From CAYJDR01 sp964368965 (GTDB lineage Bacteria > Chrysiogenota > Deferribacteres > Deferribacterales > Mucispirillaceae): a DNA stretch of 64,000 bases. The DNA lies in contig CAYJDR010000003.1 of the NCBI GenBank assembly GCA_964368965.1, positions 45,008-109,007 on the forward strand, written 5' to 3'. The notes under the pieces were generated by a model. That model was not told where the DNA came from and ran no database searches. It saw only the letters and a program-made list of their open reading frames with translations. Both the position numbers and the translations under genes were made by a program. This document shows, piece after piece, positions 17,664 through 25,818 of the stretch (positions within the stretch are counted from its first letter, which is position 1; each line of letters starts with the position of its first letter).

Positions 17664-18989
17664 ATGAAACAATTTGACATAATCATTATCGGTGCTGGGC
17701 TTGCAGGTTGTGAGGCAGCATACCAAGCTACAAAACGTGGCTTAAAAGTTAAGCTAGTTGAAATGCGTCCTGAAAAAATGACAGAAGCACACACGGGTGG
17801 CAACTTTGCCGAACTCGTTTGCTCGAACAGCCTTAAAGCAGAAGCTATGAACACAGGCTCTGGGTTGTTAAAGCTTGAGATGCAGAAATATGACTCATTA
17901 TTAATCAAATGTGCATATCAGTCACAAGTGCCAGCTGGCGGAGCGTTAGCTGTTGATAGGGAGAAGTTCTCGGCACTTGTTGAAGATTACATCAAAAACC
18001 ACCCTGACATAACTATAGAATATGGCGAAGTGACAGAGATTGACGAAGGTGTGCCTACCATCATTGCAACTGGTCCACTCACATCTGACACGTTTGCAAC
18101 ATACCTAAAAGATAAACTAGGTGGCGCACTATATTTTGCTGATGCAATCTCGCCTATCTTAGATGCTGACACTATCGACTACTCAAAAGGCTATTTCCTT
18201 GGTAGATATAATAAAGGTGGCGATGATTATTTCAACATTCCACTTACAGAAGATGAATATAATGCGTTTTATGACGCTTTAATTTCTGCCGATGTTGCTG
18301 AGTTCCACGACTTTGAAAAGATCGACTTTTTCGAGGGTTGTATGCCTGTTGAGGTTATGGCTTCACGTGGTCGCCAAACACTATCGTTTGGACCGATGAA
18401 ACCTGTAGGGCTTGAACACCCTGAAACAGGCGAGCGCCCTTATGCTGTTATGCAACTGCGTAAAGAGAATATAGAAGGCACAGCGTTTAATATCGTTGGC
18501 TTCCAAACAAAGATGACGATATCGGCTCAGCAAAAAGTGTTCCGCATGTTGCCAGCACTTGCTAATGTTGAGTTTTTACGCTACGGCTCAGTACATAGAA
18601 ACACATACATAGAAGCACCTAAGCACTTGAACAGATACTACCAGTTCAAAAACATGAAAAACATATTCATGGCTGGGCAAGTTACTGGTATAGAAGGATA
18701 TATCGAGTCTATTGCATCTGGTATGATTGCTGGCATGCAAATGAGTTGCTATATTAAAGGCGAACCATTTATCGAAATTCCGCAAAATACTGCGCTAGGT
18801 GCGCTATCCTATTATGTATCTGGCGAGTCTGGGCTTGCACATGCGACGGCTGATGATTACGTTCCATCAAATTTTCACTTCGGCATGTTAAAACCACTTG
18901 AAAAGAAGATACGCAAAAAGAGCGAAAAGAAAGAAGCGCAAGCGAAAATAGCACTTGAACTTGTTGACGAGTTCCTTGCAAATAAATAG
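17664..18989 (+). CDS. trmFO: tRNA (uracil-5-)-methyltransferase TrmFO (folate/FAD dependent)
   Basis: Makes ribothymidine at position 54 of tRNA using methylenetetrahydrofolate. 441 aa. The N-terminus has the FAD dinucleotide motif IIGAGLAGCEAA, then the family-specific ELVCSNSLKAEAMNTGSG segment; the C-terminal half has AGQVTGIEGYIES and ALSYYVSGES. The topA-trmFO-xerC order is common in Firmicutes and several other phyla. Presence of TrmFO rather than TrmA fits a non-gammaproteobacterial host. Confidence 0.97.
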   Translation: MKQFDIIIIGAGLAGCEAAYQATKRGLKVKLVEMRPEKMTEAHTGGNFAELVCSNSLKAEAMNTGSGLLKLEMQKYDSLLIKCAYQSQVPAGGALAVDREKFSALVEDYIKNHPDITIEYGEVTEIDEGVPTIIATGPLTSDTFATYLKDKLGGALYFADAISPILDADTIDYSKGYFLGRYNKGGDDYFNIPLTEDEYNAFYDALISADVAEFHDFEKIDFFEGCMPVEVMASRGRQTLSFGPMKPVGLEHPETGERPYAVMQLRKENIEGTAFNIVGFQTKMTISAQQKVFRMLPALANVEFLRYGSVHRNTYIEAPKHLNRYYQFKNMKNIFMAGQVTGIEGYIESIASGMIAGMQMSCYIKGEPFIEIPQNTALGALSYYVSGESGLAHATADDYVPSNFHFGMLKPLEKKIRKKSEKKEAQAKIALELVDEFLANK

Positions 18990-19001
18990 TTAGAGGCCAA
19001 T

Positions 19002-19667
19002 ATGGAAAACGCTAAGAAATTACTTGCACCATTTTTATGTAATGAAATTGGATTAACATTTGAAGAAGCAGAAGCTGAACTCGGGCAAAGTAAAATTGGT
19101 GGGTTGCCACACCTTCCTAGCGACTTTGCATGGCCATATTATGAGGGTGAAGAAGGTAATAATCCGCTTTCGTTCCTTGCNNNNNNNNNNNNNNNNNNNN
19201 NNNNNNNNNNNNNNNNNNNNNNNNNNNNNNNNNNNNNNNNNNNNNNNNNNNNNNNNNNNNNNNNNNNNNNNNNNNNNNNNAGCTACCCTTCGCCTTTCTC
19301 AGATTTGTTAGATGATGAACTAACAGATAGTATTGAAGATGACGTATGGGACGAGCTTTTTGAACAAGCACCAGCTACAAAACTTTTAGGACACCCAGAT
19401 ATTATACAAGGCGACATGACATTTGAATGTGAGGCCGTAACATCTGGATATTACCTAGGTGATGCTACGCCTGACATTAGTGATGATGAAATGGCTAACC
19501 TCATCAAAAACTCTAAAGAGTGGGTACTCTTGTTGCAAATGGGTGATGACGAAGAAGATGGTCGCTTCAACTTCTGTGACGATGGTAAAATCTTTTACTA
19601 CATCAAAAAAACAGACTTAGCTGATAAAAACTTCGACAACATTTGGTTGATTTTACAAAGCTATTAA
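19002..19667 (+). CDS. DUF1963 (YwqG-like) protein, interrupted by an assembly gap
   Basis: The N-terminus has the family pattern KIGGLPHLPSDFAWPYYEG near residues 31-50. The C-terminal part has LLGHPDIIQGDM, WVLLLQMGDDE and a FCDDGKIFYYIKKTDL segment, again DUF1963 hallmarks. The frame happens to stay open across 100 N, but the gap is a placeholder, so the true length is unknown. The function of DUF1963 is not established. It lies between trmFO and xerC, 12 and 1 bases away, so it is in their operon. Confidence 0.8.
   Translation: MENAKKLLAPFLCNEIGLTFEEAEAELGQSKIGGLPHLPSDFAWPYYEGEEGNNPLSFLXXXXXXXXXXXXXXXXXXXXXXXXXXXXXXXXXXSYPSPFSDLLDDELTDSIEDDVWDELFEQAPATKLLGHPDIIQGDMTFECEAVTSGYYLGDATPDISDDEMANLIKNSKEWVLLLQMGDDEEDGRFNFCDDGKIFYYIKKTDLADKNFDNIWLILQSY
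19181..19280. other. assembly gap of 100 N
   Basis: Unknown bases inside the DUF1963 gene. The round length suggests a scaffolding placeholder rather than a measured distance. The sequences on the two sides do not repeat each other. Confidence 0.95.
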
Positions 19668-19668
19668 T

Positions 19669-20580
19669 ATGGACGTTATCCAATCAATCGACGAGTTTTT
19701 ACATTATGCAAAGGTAGAGCGTGACTATAGTGCACACTCACTTACTGCATATTCTAAAGACTTGATAGAGCTGACAAATTACCTTGAAAAAGAAAATTTG
19801 CTTGGAGATATCACGTCTGTTGATTTCTACACTTTGCGTGGATTTGTTGCTGATTTGTACGATAGGGAGTTATCGAAGTCTTCTATCGAGCGTAAGATTT
19901 CCACGCTTAAATCTTTCTTTAAATTCTTGTTACAAAAATCACATATCGAAGATAACCCTGCAAGGCTCCTAAAGTTCCCAAAAAAAGAAAAACATCTGCC
20001 ACAGGTTTTCAATATTGATGATATGTTCACATTGCTTGACCTGCCAGATAAAAAAACACCACAAGGCTTACGTGATGCGCTCATACTAGAGCTTATGTAT
20101 GCGACAGGTGTGCGTGTTTCTGAACTGGTTGGGCTGAACTTGTCAGATATCGACCTAAACGGAGGCCGTATCCGTGTGAGAGGTAAGGGCAAAAAGGAAC
20201 GCATTGTGCCACTAGCTAATGAAGTGTGTGATATGATACGTGACTATTATAAAATTATGCCATTGATTGTCGCAAAGGAGCGCTTCATAACTGATGATGC
20301 GTTGATTATCAACAAGCTAGGTACACGCATGAGCGATAGAAACATACGCCGTGTAGTTGAAAAATATTTGAAAGAGGCTGGGCTACCTATCGACTTTTCG
20401 CCGCATTCATTCCGCCATACGTTTGCAACGCATTTGCTAGAGGGTGGGGCAGATTTAAGAACAATTCAGGACTTATTGGGGCATGAATCGCTATCGACAA
20501 CGCAGAAGTATACGCACACAGATATCGCATCGCTATTGAAGATATACGACGCTACACACCCGATGGCGAAAAAGCACTAA
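19669..20580 (+). CDS. xerC: tyrosine recombinase XerC
   Basis: Resolves chromosome dimers at dif with a partner XerD. 303 aa with an N-terminal SAM-like DNA-binding domain (EFLHYAKVERDYSAHSLTAY) and a complete catalytic set: Arg149 in ATGVRVSEL, His246 and Arg249 in HSFRHTFATHLLEGG, the LLGHESLSTTQKYTH block, and the nucleophile Tyr281. The location after topA-trmFO supports XerC over an integrase; no attachment site is next to it. No hslVU follows as it does in Firmicutes. The last four bases overlap the convergent small gene. Confidence 0.93.
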   Translation: MDVIQSIDEFLHYAKVERDYSAHSLTAYSKDLIELTNYLEKENLLGDITSVDFYTLRGFVADLYDRELSKSSIERKISTLKSFFKFLLQKSHIEDNPARLLKFPKKEKHLPQVFNIDDMFTLLDLPDKKTPQGLRDALILELMYATGVRVSELVGLNLSDIDLNGGRIRVRGKGKKERIVPLANEVCDMIRDYYKIMPLIVAKERFITDDALIINKLGTRMSDRNIRRVVEKYLKEAGLPIDFSPHSFRHTFATHLLEGGADLRTIQDLLGHESLSTTQKYTHTDIASLLKIYDATHPMAKKH

Positions 20581-20894
20581 TAATGCGTGTTGTATAGCTG
20601 TGTTGTAGTTGTTTGTAGCAATCCGCTGTAGAAGCTTAATATCTTTTGGTTTTCCTCTACGTTTATGCCACGTTCGATATTGCTACTTGCGTTCTTGATC
20701 ACGGCGTCGATATAAATTTTTGTAGAAGATGTGAAGTTTGATTCCCTAACAACATCGCTAGCTATTGTAGATGTATAGAAGTCGCTAGCTGTTTGAACGC
20801 CGCTACTTTTTGAGCCATCTGCAATTTTTGGCGTAGCTTGATGGCTTTCAATATATTGTCGATATTGATTTTTATTACCAGAGTTGACAAGCAT
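20577..20894 (-). CDS. small hypothetical protein
   Basis: About 105 aa from the ATG at 20894, which has GAGGTGG upstream; a longer reading to 20939 adds a hydrophobic stretch without a ribosome site and is less likely. The protein is polar and rich in Ser, Thr, Asn and Gln (SGNKNQYRQYIESHQ at the start) and seems helical in its second half. There is no signal peptide, Cys pair or motif I can name. It converges on xerC with a four-base overlap and is followed upstream by the trmN6-like gene on the same strand, 66 bases away. Confidence 0.6.
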   Translation of the reverse strand: MLVNSGNKNQYRQYIESHQATPKIADGSKSSGVQTASDFYTSTIASDVVRESNFTSSTKIYIDAVIKNASSNIERGINVEENQKILSFYSGLLQTTTTQLYNTHY

Positions 20895-20960
20895 AAACCA
20901 CCTCACTGTTATTAGTAAGATGGTATTATCAAAAAACATGCCAATTTTTATAGGAAGATT

Positions 20961-21677
20961 TTACCTAACGTTGTTGAAGATTGTGTCGTATAGTTTTGTT
21001 ACGTCGCTATCGCCGTTTTGGATTAATGGTGGCTCGATTTTCAACTCTTTCCCAGCGCCTAAAACGCACTCGACAAACACAAGCTTTGCGCCTTTCTCAA
21101 GCGTAGGGTATAGGAACTGTAATCGCTTTGGCTCTAAGCTCCATTTTTTACACTCTATTAGCGCATCAACAAGCATATCTGCATCATATGAGAAGTAAAA
21201 TTTACCGCCTACTTTCAAGTTTGACTTTACAAATTTGCATAGTATTGGCATATCCATGTGTATTTCAAAGCGTGCAATTCGCTCAACATCTGATAAGCTC
21301 TCCTTGCCTGTGCCTTGCTGGCGATATGGTGGGTTGCAAACAATGGCGTCGACTTGCGTGCCAGTTTTATAGTCGGCTATGTTCATGTTTAGTGGTGTGA
21401 TTTTATCAGTCATGTTTGATAGCTCAATAGATTTTTGCAAGCACTCAAACATTTCTGGCTGCAACTCGATAGCCGTAACATCAACACCGTGGAAGCGTGA
21501 TAACAATATAGAGATAACGCCACTACCAGCACCAGCTTCGATAACTTTTGCTGATTTACGTAGCTTTGCGAAGCCTGCAAGTATAGGCGAATCGCACCCA
21601 AAACGAAAGCCATAACCTTGCTTAGGTTGGCAGATTTTTACATCGCTGTATATTATAGTGTCTATCGAGTGTTCCAT
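20961..21677 (-). CDS. TrmN6-like tRNA/N6-adenine methyltransferase
   Basis: Class I SAM-dependent methyltransferase of about 238 aa. I use the ATG at 21677 with GGAGA in front; the longer reading adds 43 residues lacking family character. Motifs: YGFRFGCDSPILAGF near residue 22, EAGAGSGVISILLSR (SAM), AIELQPEM, and the catalytic NPPYR typical of exocyclic amino methylation. This matches YfiC/TrmN6, which makes m6A37 in tRNA-Val; the target here is inferred. Confidence 0.85.
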   Translation of the reverse strand: MEHSIDTIIYSDVKICQPKQGYGFRFGCDSPILAGFAKLRKSAKVIEAGAGSGVISILLSRFHGVDVTAIELQPEMFECLQKSIELSNMTDKITPLNMNIADYKTGTQVDAIVCNPPYRQQGTGKESLSDVERIARFEIHMDMPILCKFVKSNLKVGGKFYFSYDADMLVDALIECKKWSLEPKRLQFLYPTLEKGAKLVFVECVLGAGKELKIEPPLIQNGDSDVTKLYDTIFNNVR

Positions 21678-21788
21678 ATATTCTCCATAATGAGTGGTTG
21701 TATAATTTTTTGCTTGGTATATCAATATGTTATAATAGCGTTTGATTTTACTGCTTGACAAAAGATGAAAATAGTATAAATTCCACTT
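21678..21788. promoter_or_regulatory. divergent promoter region, trmN6-like / transglycosylase
   Basis: TATAAT at 21731-21736 reads on the plus strand; overlapping it on the minus strand is TATTAT with TTGTCA 18 bases upstream, serving the methyltransferase. A second plus-strand set, TTGACA (21755-21760) and TATAAA (21775-21780), has an unusually short 14-base spacer and ends eight bases before the transglycosylase ATG. Confidence 0.5.
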
Positions 21789-22541
21789 ATGTTCAGAAAT
21801 TATCAAACGTACTTAAAACGTACAGCTACAAAGAAAAACGTCAACATATTGCTACTTAGTTTTATCGGTTTGCTTTTAATTATCAAGTTCGCATTAGATT
21901 TTTTAATACTGCATGAAACTAGCACTTATGAAAACAGCTATCAAAAATCTATCGAGCAAGAACTATTAGTTAACAAGTATAATGATAAAATACTCCAACT
22001 TGTCAAGCAAAACAAGTTTAATAGTGAAGTTGTGGCAATATTTGACATCATGAAGAAATCAGCGCTAGGTAAACGTGAAAAGCGCGAAATGCTAAAATAT
22101 TCAGAGTTGATTGTGAACGAAGCTAACAGGTATAATATCGACCCGTTCTTAATCGTTGCAATCATTCAAACAGAGAGCAGCTTCAGGTCTAATATCGTGT
22201 CATATAAAGGCGCTGTTGGGCTAATGCAGTTGCTACCGAAAACAGCTTACTACATATCAGACAAGCTAGACCACATTGGAGATGTATCAAAACGTAGCCA
22301 GCTGTTCGACGTGGGTATAAACTTGACGCTAGGTGTTGGCTATCTCGCATACTTGATTGATAAAACAGGTAGCGTAGAGAACGCAATCATCGCATACAAC
22401 TACGGCACAGGTAACCTAAATAGAGCTATCAATAACAACAAAAAGCTTCCACAAGGCTACTTAAAGAAAGTTATGGACAACTATGCAATCTTTACAGATA
22501 ACTACGTCAACAACTACAAATCATACGCGGTCGTAAACTAA
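21789..22541 (+). CDS. membrane-anchored lytic transglycosylase (SLT domain)
   Basis: Cleaves peptidoglycan glycan strands. 250 aa: a membrane helix at about 20-38 anchors the periplasmic part. The SLT catalytic core follows, with the catalytic Glu in AIIQTESSF (near residue 128), then GAVGLMQLLPKTA and AYNYGTGNLNRA. ATG 21789 has no Shine-Dalgarno sequence and is only eight bases after a TATAAA, so the mRNA could be leaderless. No other Met lies in the first 90 residues. Divergent from the methyltransferase gene. Confidence 0.9.
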   Translation: MFRNYQTYLKRTATKKNVNILLLSFIGLLLIIKFALDFLILHETSTYENSYQKSIEQELLVNKYNDKILQLVKQNKFNSEVVAIFDIMKKSALGKREKREMLKYSELIVNEANRYNIDPFLIVAIIQTESSFRSNIVSYKGAVGLMQLLPKTAYYISDKLDHIGDVSKRSQLFDVGINLTLGVGYLAYLIDKTGSVENAIIAYNYGTGNLNRAINNNKKLPQGYLKKVMDNYAIFTDNYVNNYKSYAVVN

Positions 22542-22612
22542 CAAGCACAGTTTAACACGCCTCAGTAAATCAATGTACATTATGCATACATGCACATATA
22601 CCTTTTATTATA

Positions 22613-22641
22613 TTGCAAAGTAATATGTTTTTTGCTAGTAT
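22613..22641 (+). promoter_or_regulatory. sigma70-type promoter of fapA
   Basis: TTGCAA (22613-22618), 17 bases, TAGTAT (22636-22641). Transcription would start near 22649, leaving a leader of about 37 bases. The 144-base spacer holds no gene; it does not show a flagellar sigma28 motif. Confidence 0.6.
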
Positions 22642-22685
22642 GTTACAAGGATTAATGTACATTTTTTCCTGTTGAGGTATTTTTC

Positions 22686-24209
22686 ATGAATATTTATTTA
22701 ATTAACGACGCAGAAACTGTGCATTTTGAATTTATTGCGAACAACATTTATCAACTACCAGCCAACGGCTATAGCATAGAGCGTGACGAAGCACGTGCAT
22801 GTAACTACCTGAAAGTGAACACAGAGCGAGTTATCGAGCCACGCATCGTTGCACACACTACGGAAGATAAAATGAGTGCCGCAATCTCTATATATCCTCC
22901 AATCAACTCCACTACAGAAATCACACTAGATTACATACTTGAAGAACTCGCATTGCGCAAAAAGATCGCTAAGCAATGTGTTGATGTTGCAAAGTTTGAT
23001 GACATACTTGATAAACTTAACAACGGTTATGCTATCGAGCGTTTAGAGTGCGTTAGCGGTAAAGCTGCACAGCACGGCGAGAATGCTAAGGTAGAGTTCT
23101 TCTTTGATAAACCAGTACATAAACCAAAAATTTTACCAAACGGCAGTGTCGACTTTAAGCAAGTTAGCGATTATATCATGGTTAAGCAAAACCAGCTACT
23201 AGTGCGCATGACACCTGCAACATCAGGTGAAAAAGGCTATGACGTATCAGGCACAGATATATTGCCGATACCAGGCGTCAGGCGTGAAGTTTTCATGGGT
23301 AGCAATATCTATGCAAACGACGATAAAACAGAATACCGTGCAGAGCTTGGTGGGTTTGTCGTTTATGTCAATAACACAATATCTGTAAACCCAATGTTGA
23401 AGATATATGGCGATGTTGACCTTAAAGTCGGTAATATTGAGTTTGACGGCCCAGTGCATATATCTAATAACGTGTTGACAGGCTTCATGGTGAAAGGTGA
23501 AGATATCGTCATAGATGGCGTAGATGAAGACGCTATCCTTATCGCCCAGAACGATATCACTATCAAAACAGGCATTAAAGGCTTAGGCAGTAAAGGCTAT
23601 GTTAAAGCAGGTGGTGATGTTTCAGTTGGCTATTGCGAGAATGCATCTATCCAAGCGGCTGGCAATGTTGAGATAAATAAATATAGCTTTAACTCAAAAA
23701 TATATGCGCAAAGTGTTAACACTGTTCAGGGTGATAGCGTTATATCAGGTGGGTTGGTTAGGGCGTTTTCGAGCATACGTATCGCCTCAGCTGGCACAAA
23801 AGGCACAAACGATATGTTGCTTGCAGTAGGTATTTCGCCAATATATAGCGAGAAGGCTAAAAAGATAACCGAAGAACTAGAACGCTTGAAAGATGCACTT
23901 GAAAAAGTCAACGAAGTGCTATCACAGCTTGACTTAACTAACGTAAACGTGTTGAAAAATCCAAAAGTAGTGCAACTTAAAGAAACCGCAACTATCCTAC
24001 AACATAAGATACCAACCATGCAGGAAAAGCACGATGAACTTATGGAAAAAGCAATGTGTAGCGACCCTGTGATCACTGTGGAGAAGCTCATTAGGGCTGG
24101 AGTACAGGTTCAATTTTATGATGAAGTTATTACAATAAGTACCGATATGAATAGAGTAGAATTTTATTTTGATAGAGAACTGAACGAGATAGCGTTTAGA
24201 CAGATATGA
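22686..24209 (+). CDS. fapA: FapA family protein (DUF342)
   Basis: 507 aa with the architecture of DUF342/FapA: an N-terminal variable domain, the segment VRMTPATSGEKGYDVSG (near residue 178), then a right-handed beta-helix of repeating hydrophobic turns (KVGNIEFDGPVHI, GFMVKGEDIVIDG, VKAGGDVSVGY), and a C-terminal coiled coil (about 395-455, EKAKKITEELERLKDALE). FapA homologues are polymers linked to flagellar placement in some bacteria and to envelope or surface functions in others. No flagellar gene is next to it. Standing first in a run with an ATPase suggests an envelope role, but that is only inference. Confidence 0.88.
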   Translation: MNIYLINDAETVHFEFIANNIYQLPANGYSIERDEARACNYLKVNTERVIEPRIVAHTTEDKMSAAISIYPPINSTTEITLDYILEELALRKKIAKQCVDVAKFDDILDKLNNGYAIERLECVSGKAAQHGENAKVEFFFDKPVHKPKILPNGSVDFKQVSDYIMVKQNQLLVRMTPATSGEKGYDVSGTDILPIPGVRREVFMGSNIYANDDKTEYRAELGGFVVYVNNTISVNPMLKIYGDVDLKVGNIEFDGPVHISNNVLTGFMVKGEDIVIDGVDEDAILIAQNDITIKTGIKGLGSKGYVKAGGDVSVGYCENASIQAAGNVEINKYSFNSKIYAQSVNTVQGDSVISGGLVRAFSSIRIASAGTKGTNDMLLAVGISPIYSEKAKKITEELERLKDALEKVNEVLSQLDLTNVNVLKNPKVVQLKETATILQHKIPTMQEKHDELMEKAMCSDPVITVEKLIRAGVQVQFYDEVITISTDMNRVEFYFDRELNEIAFRQI

Positions 24210-24299
24210 TGCATTTAAAATTTTCTATTCTCTATTAGTGAAAATTCTGATACAATAACTTAACAAATTGGATTATTAATAAGGGGTTTGGGCTTCTTT

Positions 24300-25796
24300 A
24301 TGAAAACATTTAGCGATTTTTTTAGCTTCGAGCGTGTGCCGTTTAGCAGAATGCCAGATGATGAACTATTCTTTGAAGGCGATAAACATCTGCAAGCATT
24401 AGATAAATTAGACGCGCTGCAAACAACTGACGCACACCTTGCATTGCTCTCTGGTGATTCAGGCACAGGGCGCACCATTATAGCTAGGCAGTTTATGAAG
24501 CGCCTACCTGACGATGTTTTATGCATCTACATGAAGGCAGAGGCATACACTTTCCAACAAGTTTTAATGTTTTTATTGCAAGGCATAGGTGTTGAAGCTA
24601 CAGCTATCAGTAGTGAGCAAGGCACAACAGGGCTTGTTAATACCTTAAACAAAATAATCCAAGATAGTTTTGATACTGATAAAAAAGTGTTCATAATCAT
24701 CGACGATGCAGACAACTTAAATAGCGAAGTGCTAAACAACTTGCTATCATTACTGGATATAAAAATACGCATACCAAATGTATTTAAGCTTGTGTTCGTT
24801 ACAAAAAATTCATCTAAGCAAGCTATGCTAAACATAATAGCACCACAGCTTGACACTTCAAGCTATTTCGACGTGAGCATATCAGAGCTAAACGAAAAAG
24901 AACTACGCGACTATGTAAACTTCAGGCTTATGAAATCAGGCAAGAGCCCTGTGCAAGTTAAAAGTGGCGTTTTGAAAAAGATTTCCAAAATCACTAAAGG
25001 TAACCCATTGCTAGTAAACACATTTATGGAGCGTGTTTTAATAGCTGCCTTTTTAGAAAACTCATATTCAATAAAAGAGTGCCACTTAGATAGCGCCGTT
25101 TCAAGCGTGAACACTATTGCACTCAATATCAAGCGAAGGCAATCAGCAAAAGTATATAAGATATTTGCAGTGTTAGTAGTCGTGGGTGGTTTAAGCTTTG
25201 CAGGCTATTCAATGATTGATAAATATTCGCTACTAGAGCGCTATAACAAACCTATAGAAGTTGCAGAAGTTGAGCCGCTACCGAGCGTGCCACCTACAGA
25301 TGTGCTACCACCAGTTGTGGAAACTACAGAGGTTGAAAAACCTGTTGAACAGCCAGCAGTTGTTAAGCCAACACCAACACAGCCAGTAGCAGAGCCTAAA
25401 CCAGTAGAGCCTAAACCAGTAGAGCCTAAACCAGTAGAGCCTGAGCCTGTCGTTACACCTACGCCAGCACCAGTTACTCCACCTGTTGAAGAGGCTAAGC
25501 CAGTAGAGGTTGCACCACCTGTAGTTGCTGAACCAGAATCAGTGGTAGAGCCTACGGTCACACTTGTTGAGAACGAGCGTGGCAACTTGCAAGGCGTCAC
25601 GTTGCCTGTTGGTACTGAGGTTGTTGTTATACCGAGGTCGTTAAATGTGCGTAGTTTGCCAGATGTTAAATCTGCTCGTTTAGGTGCAGTATATTTGGAT
25701 ACGAAACACTCCGTAGTGGAAGACTCGGGTGAATGGATAAAAATCAACTACAATGGCAAAGATGGCTGGTTGTTAAAGTTATACTTAGGGCTATAG
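24300..25796 (+). CDS. ExeA/GspA-like AAA ATPase with proline-rich spacer and SH3b domain
   Basis: About 498 aa from ATG 24300 (AAGGGG upstream); a TTG at 24288 is too close to that site. Cytoplasmic AAA domain: Walker A GDSGTGRT near residue 51, Walker B FIIIDDAD. One membrane helix at about 285-305 is followed by a periplasmic Pro-Glu-Val-rich spacer, including three exact EPKPV repeats, and a terminal SH3b domain (LNVRSLPDV to the end). GspA/ExeA proteins use a C-terminal peptidoglycan-binding domain to place secretin rings in the wall; the layout here is the same with SH3b instead. No secretion genes are adjacent, so the substrate machine is unknown. Confidence 0.85.
   Translation: MKTFSDFFSFERVPFSRMPDDELFFEGDKHLQALDKLDALQTTDAHLALLSGDSGTGRTIIARQFMKRLPDDVLCIYMKAEAYTFQQVLMFLLQGIGVEATAISSEQGTTGLVNTLNKIIQDSFDTDKKVFIIIDDADNLNSEVLNNLLSLLDIKIRIPNVFKLVFVTKNSSKQAMLNIIAPQLDTSSYFDVSISELNEKELRDYVNFRLMKSGKSPVQVKSGVLKKISKITKGNPLLVNTFMERVLIAAFLENSYSIKECHLDSAVSSVNTIALNIKRRQSAKVYKIFAVLVVVGGLSFAGYSMIDKYSLLERYNKPIEVAEVEPLPSVPPTDVLPPVVETTEVEKPVEQPAVVKPTPTQPVAEPKPVEPKPVEPKPVEPEPVVTPTPAPVTPPVEEAKPVEVAPPVVAEPESVVEPTVTLVENERGNLQGVTLPVGTEVVVIPRSLNVRSLPDVKSARLGAVYLDTKHSVVEDSGEWIKINYNGKDGWLLKLYLGL
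25395..25439 (+). repeat. three tandem 15-base units in the proline-rich spacer
   Basis: The unit CCTAAACCAGTAGAG is repeated three times exactly and followed by a degenerate continuation. It encodes Pro-Lys-Pro-Val-Glu. Perfect DNA identity in a low-complexity coding stretch points to recent slippage, so spacer length may vary between strains. Confidence 0.85.
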
Positions 25797-25818
25797 TAAG
25801 CGAGAAAAGAGAGCAGAT

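Noticed and set aside
19669..20580. Tyrosine recombinase as a phage or element integrase
   Set aside because: Length, motif set and the topA-trmFO-xerC context are those of housekeeping XerC; no att site or cargo next to it.
25395..25439. Short exact tandem repeats as a possible CRISPR array
   Set aside because: Units are 15 bases with no spacers, in frame within a proline-rich coding region and encode PKPVE.
25241..25747. 168-codon antisense reading frame with Gly/Thr-rich product
   Set aside because: It is the reverse complement of the Pro/Val-rich spacer of the ATPase gene; no ribosome site or family pattern.
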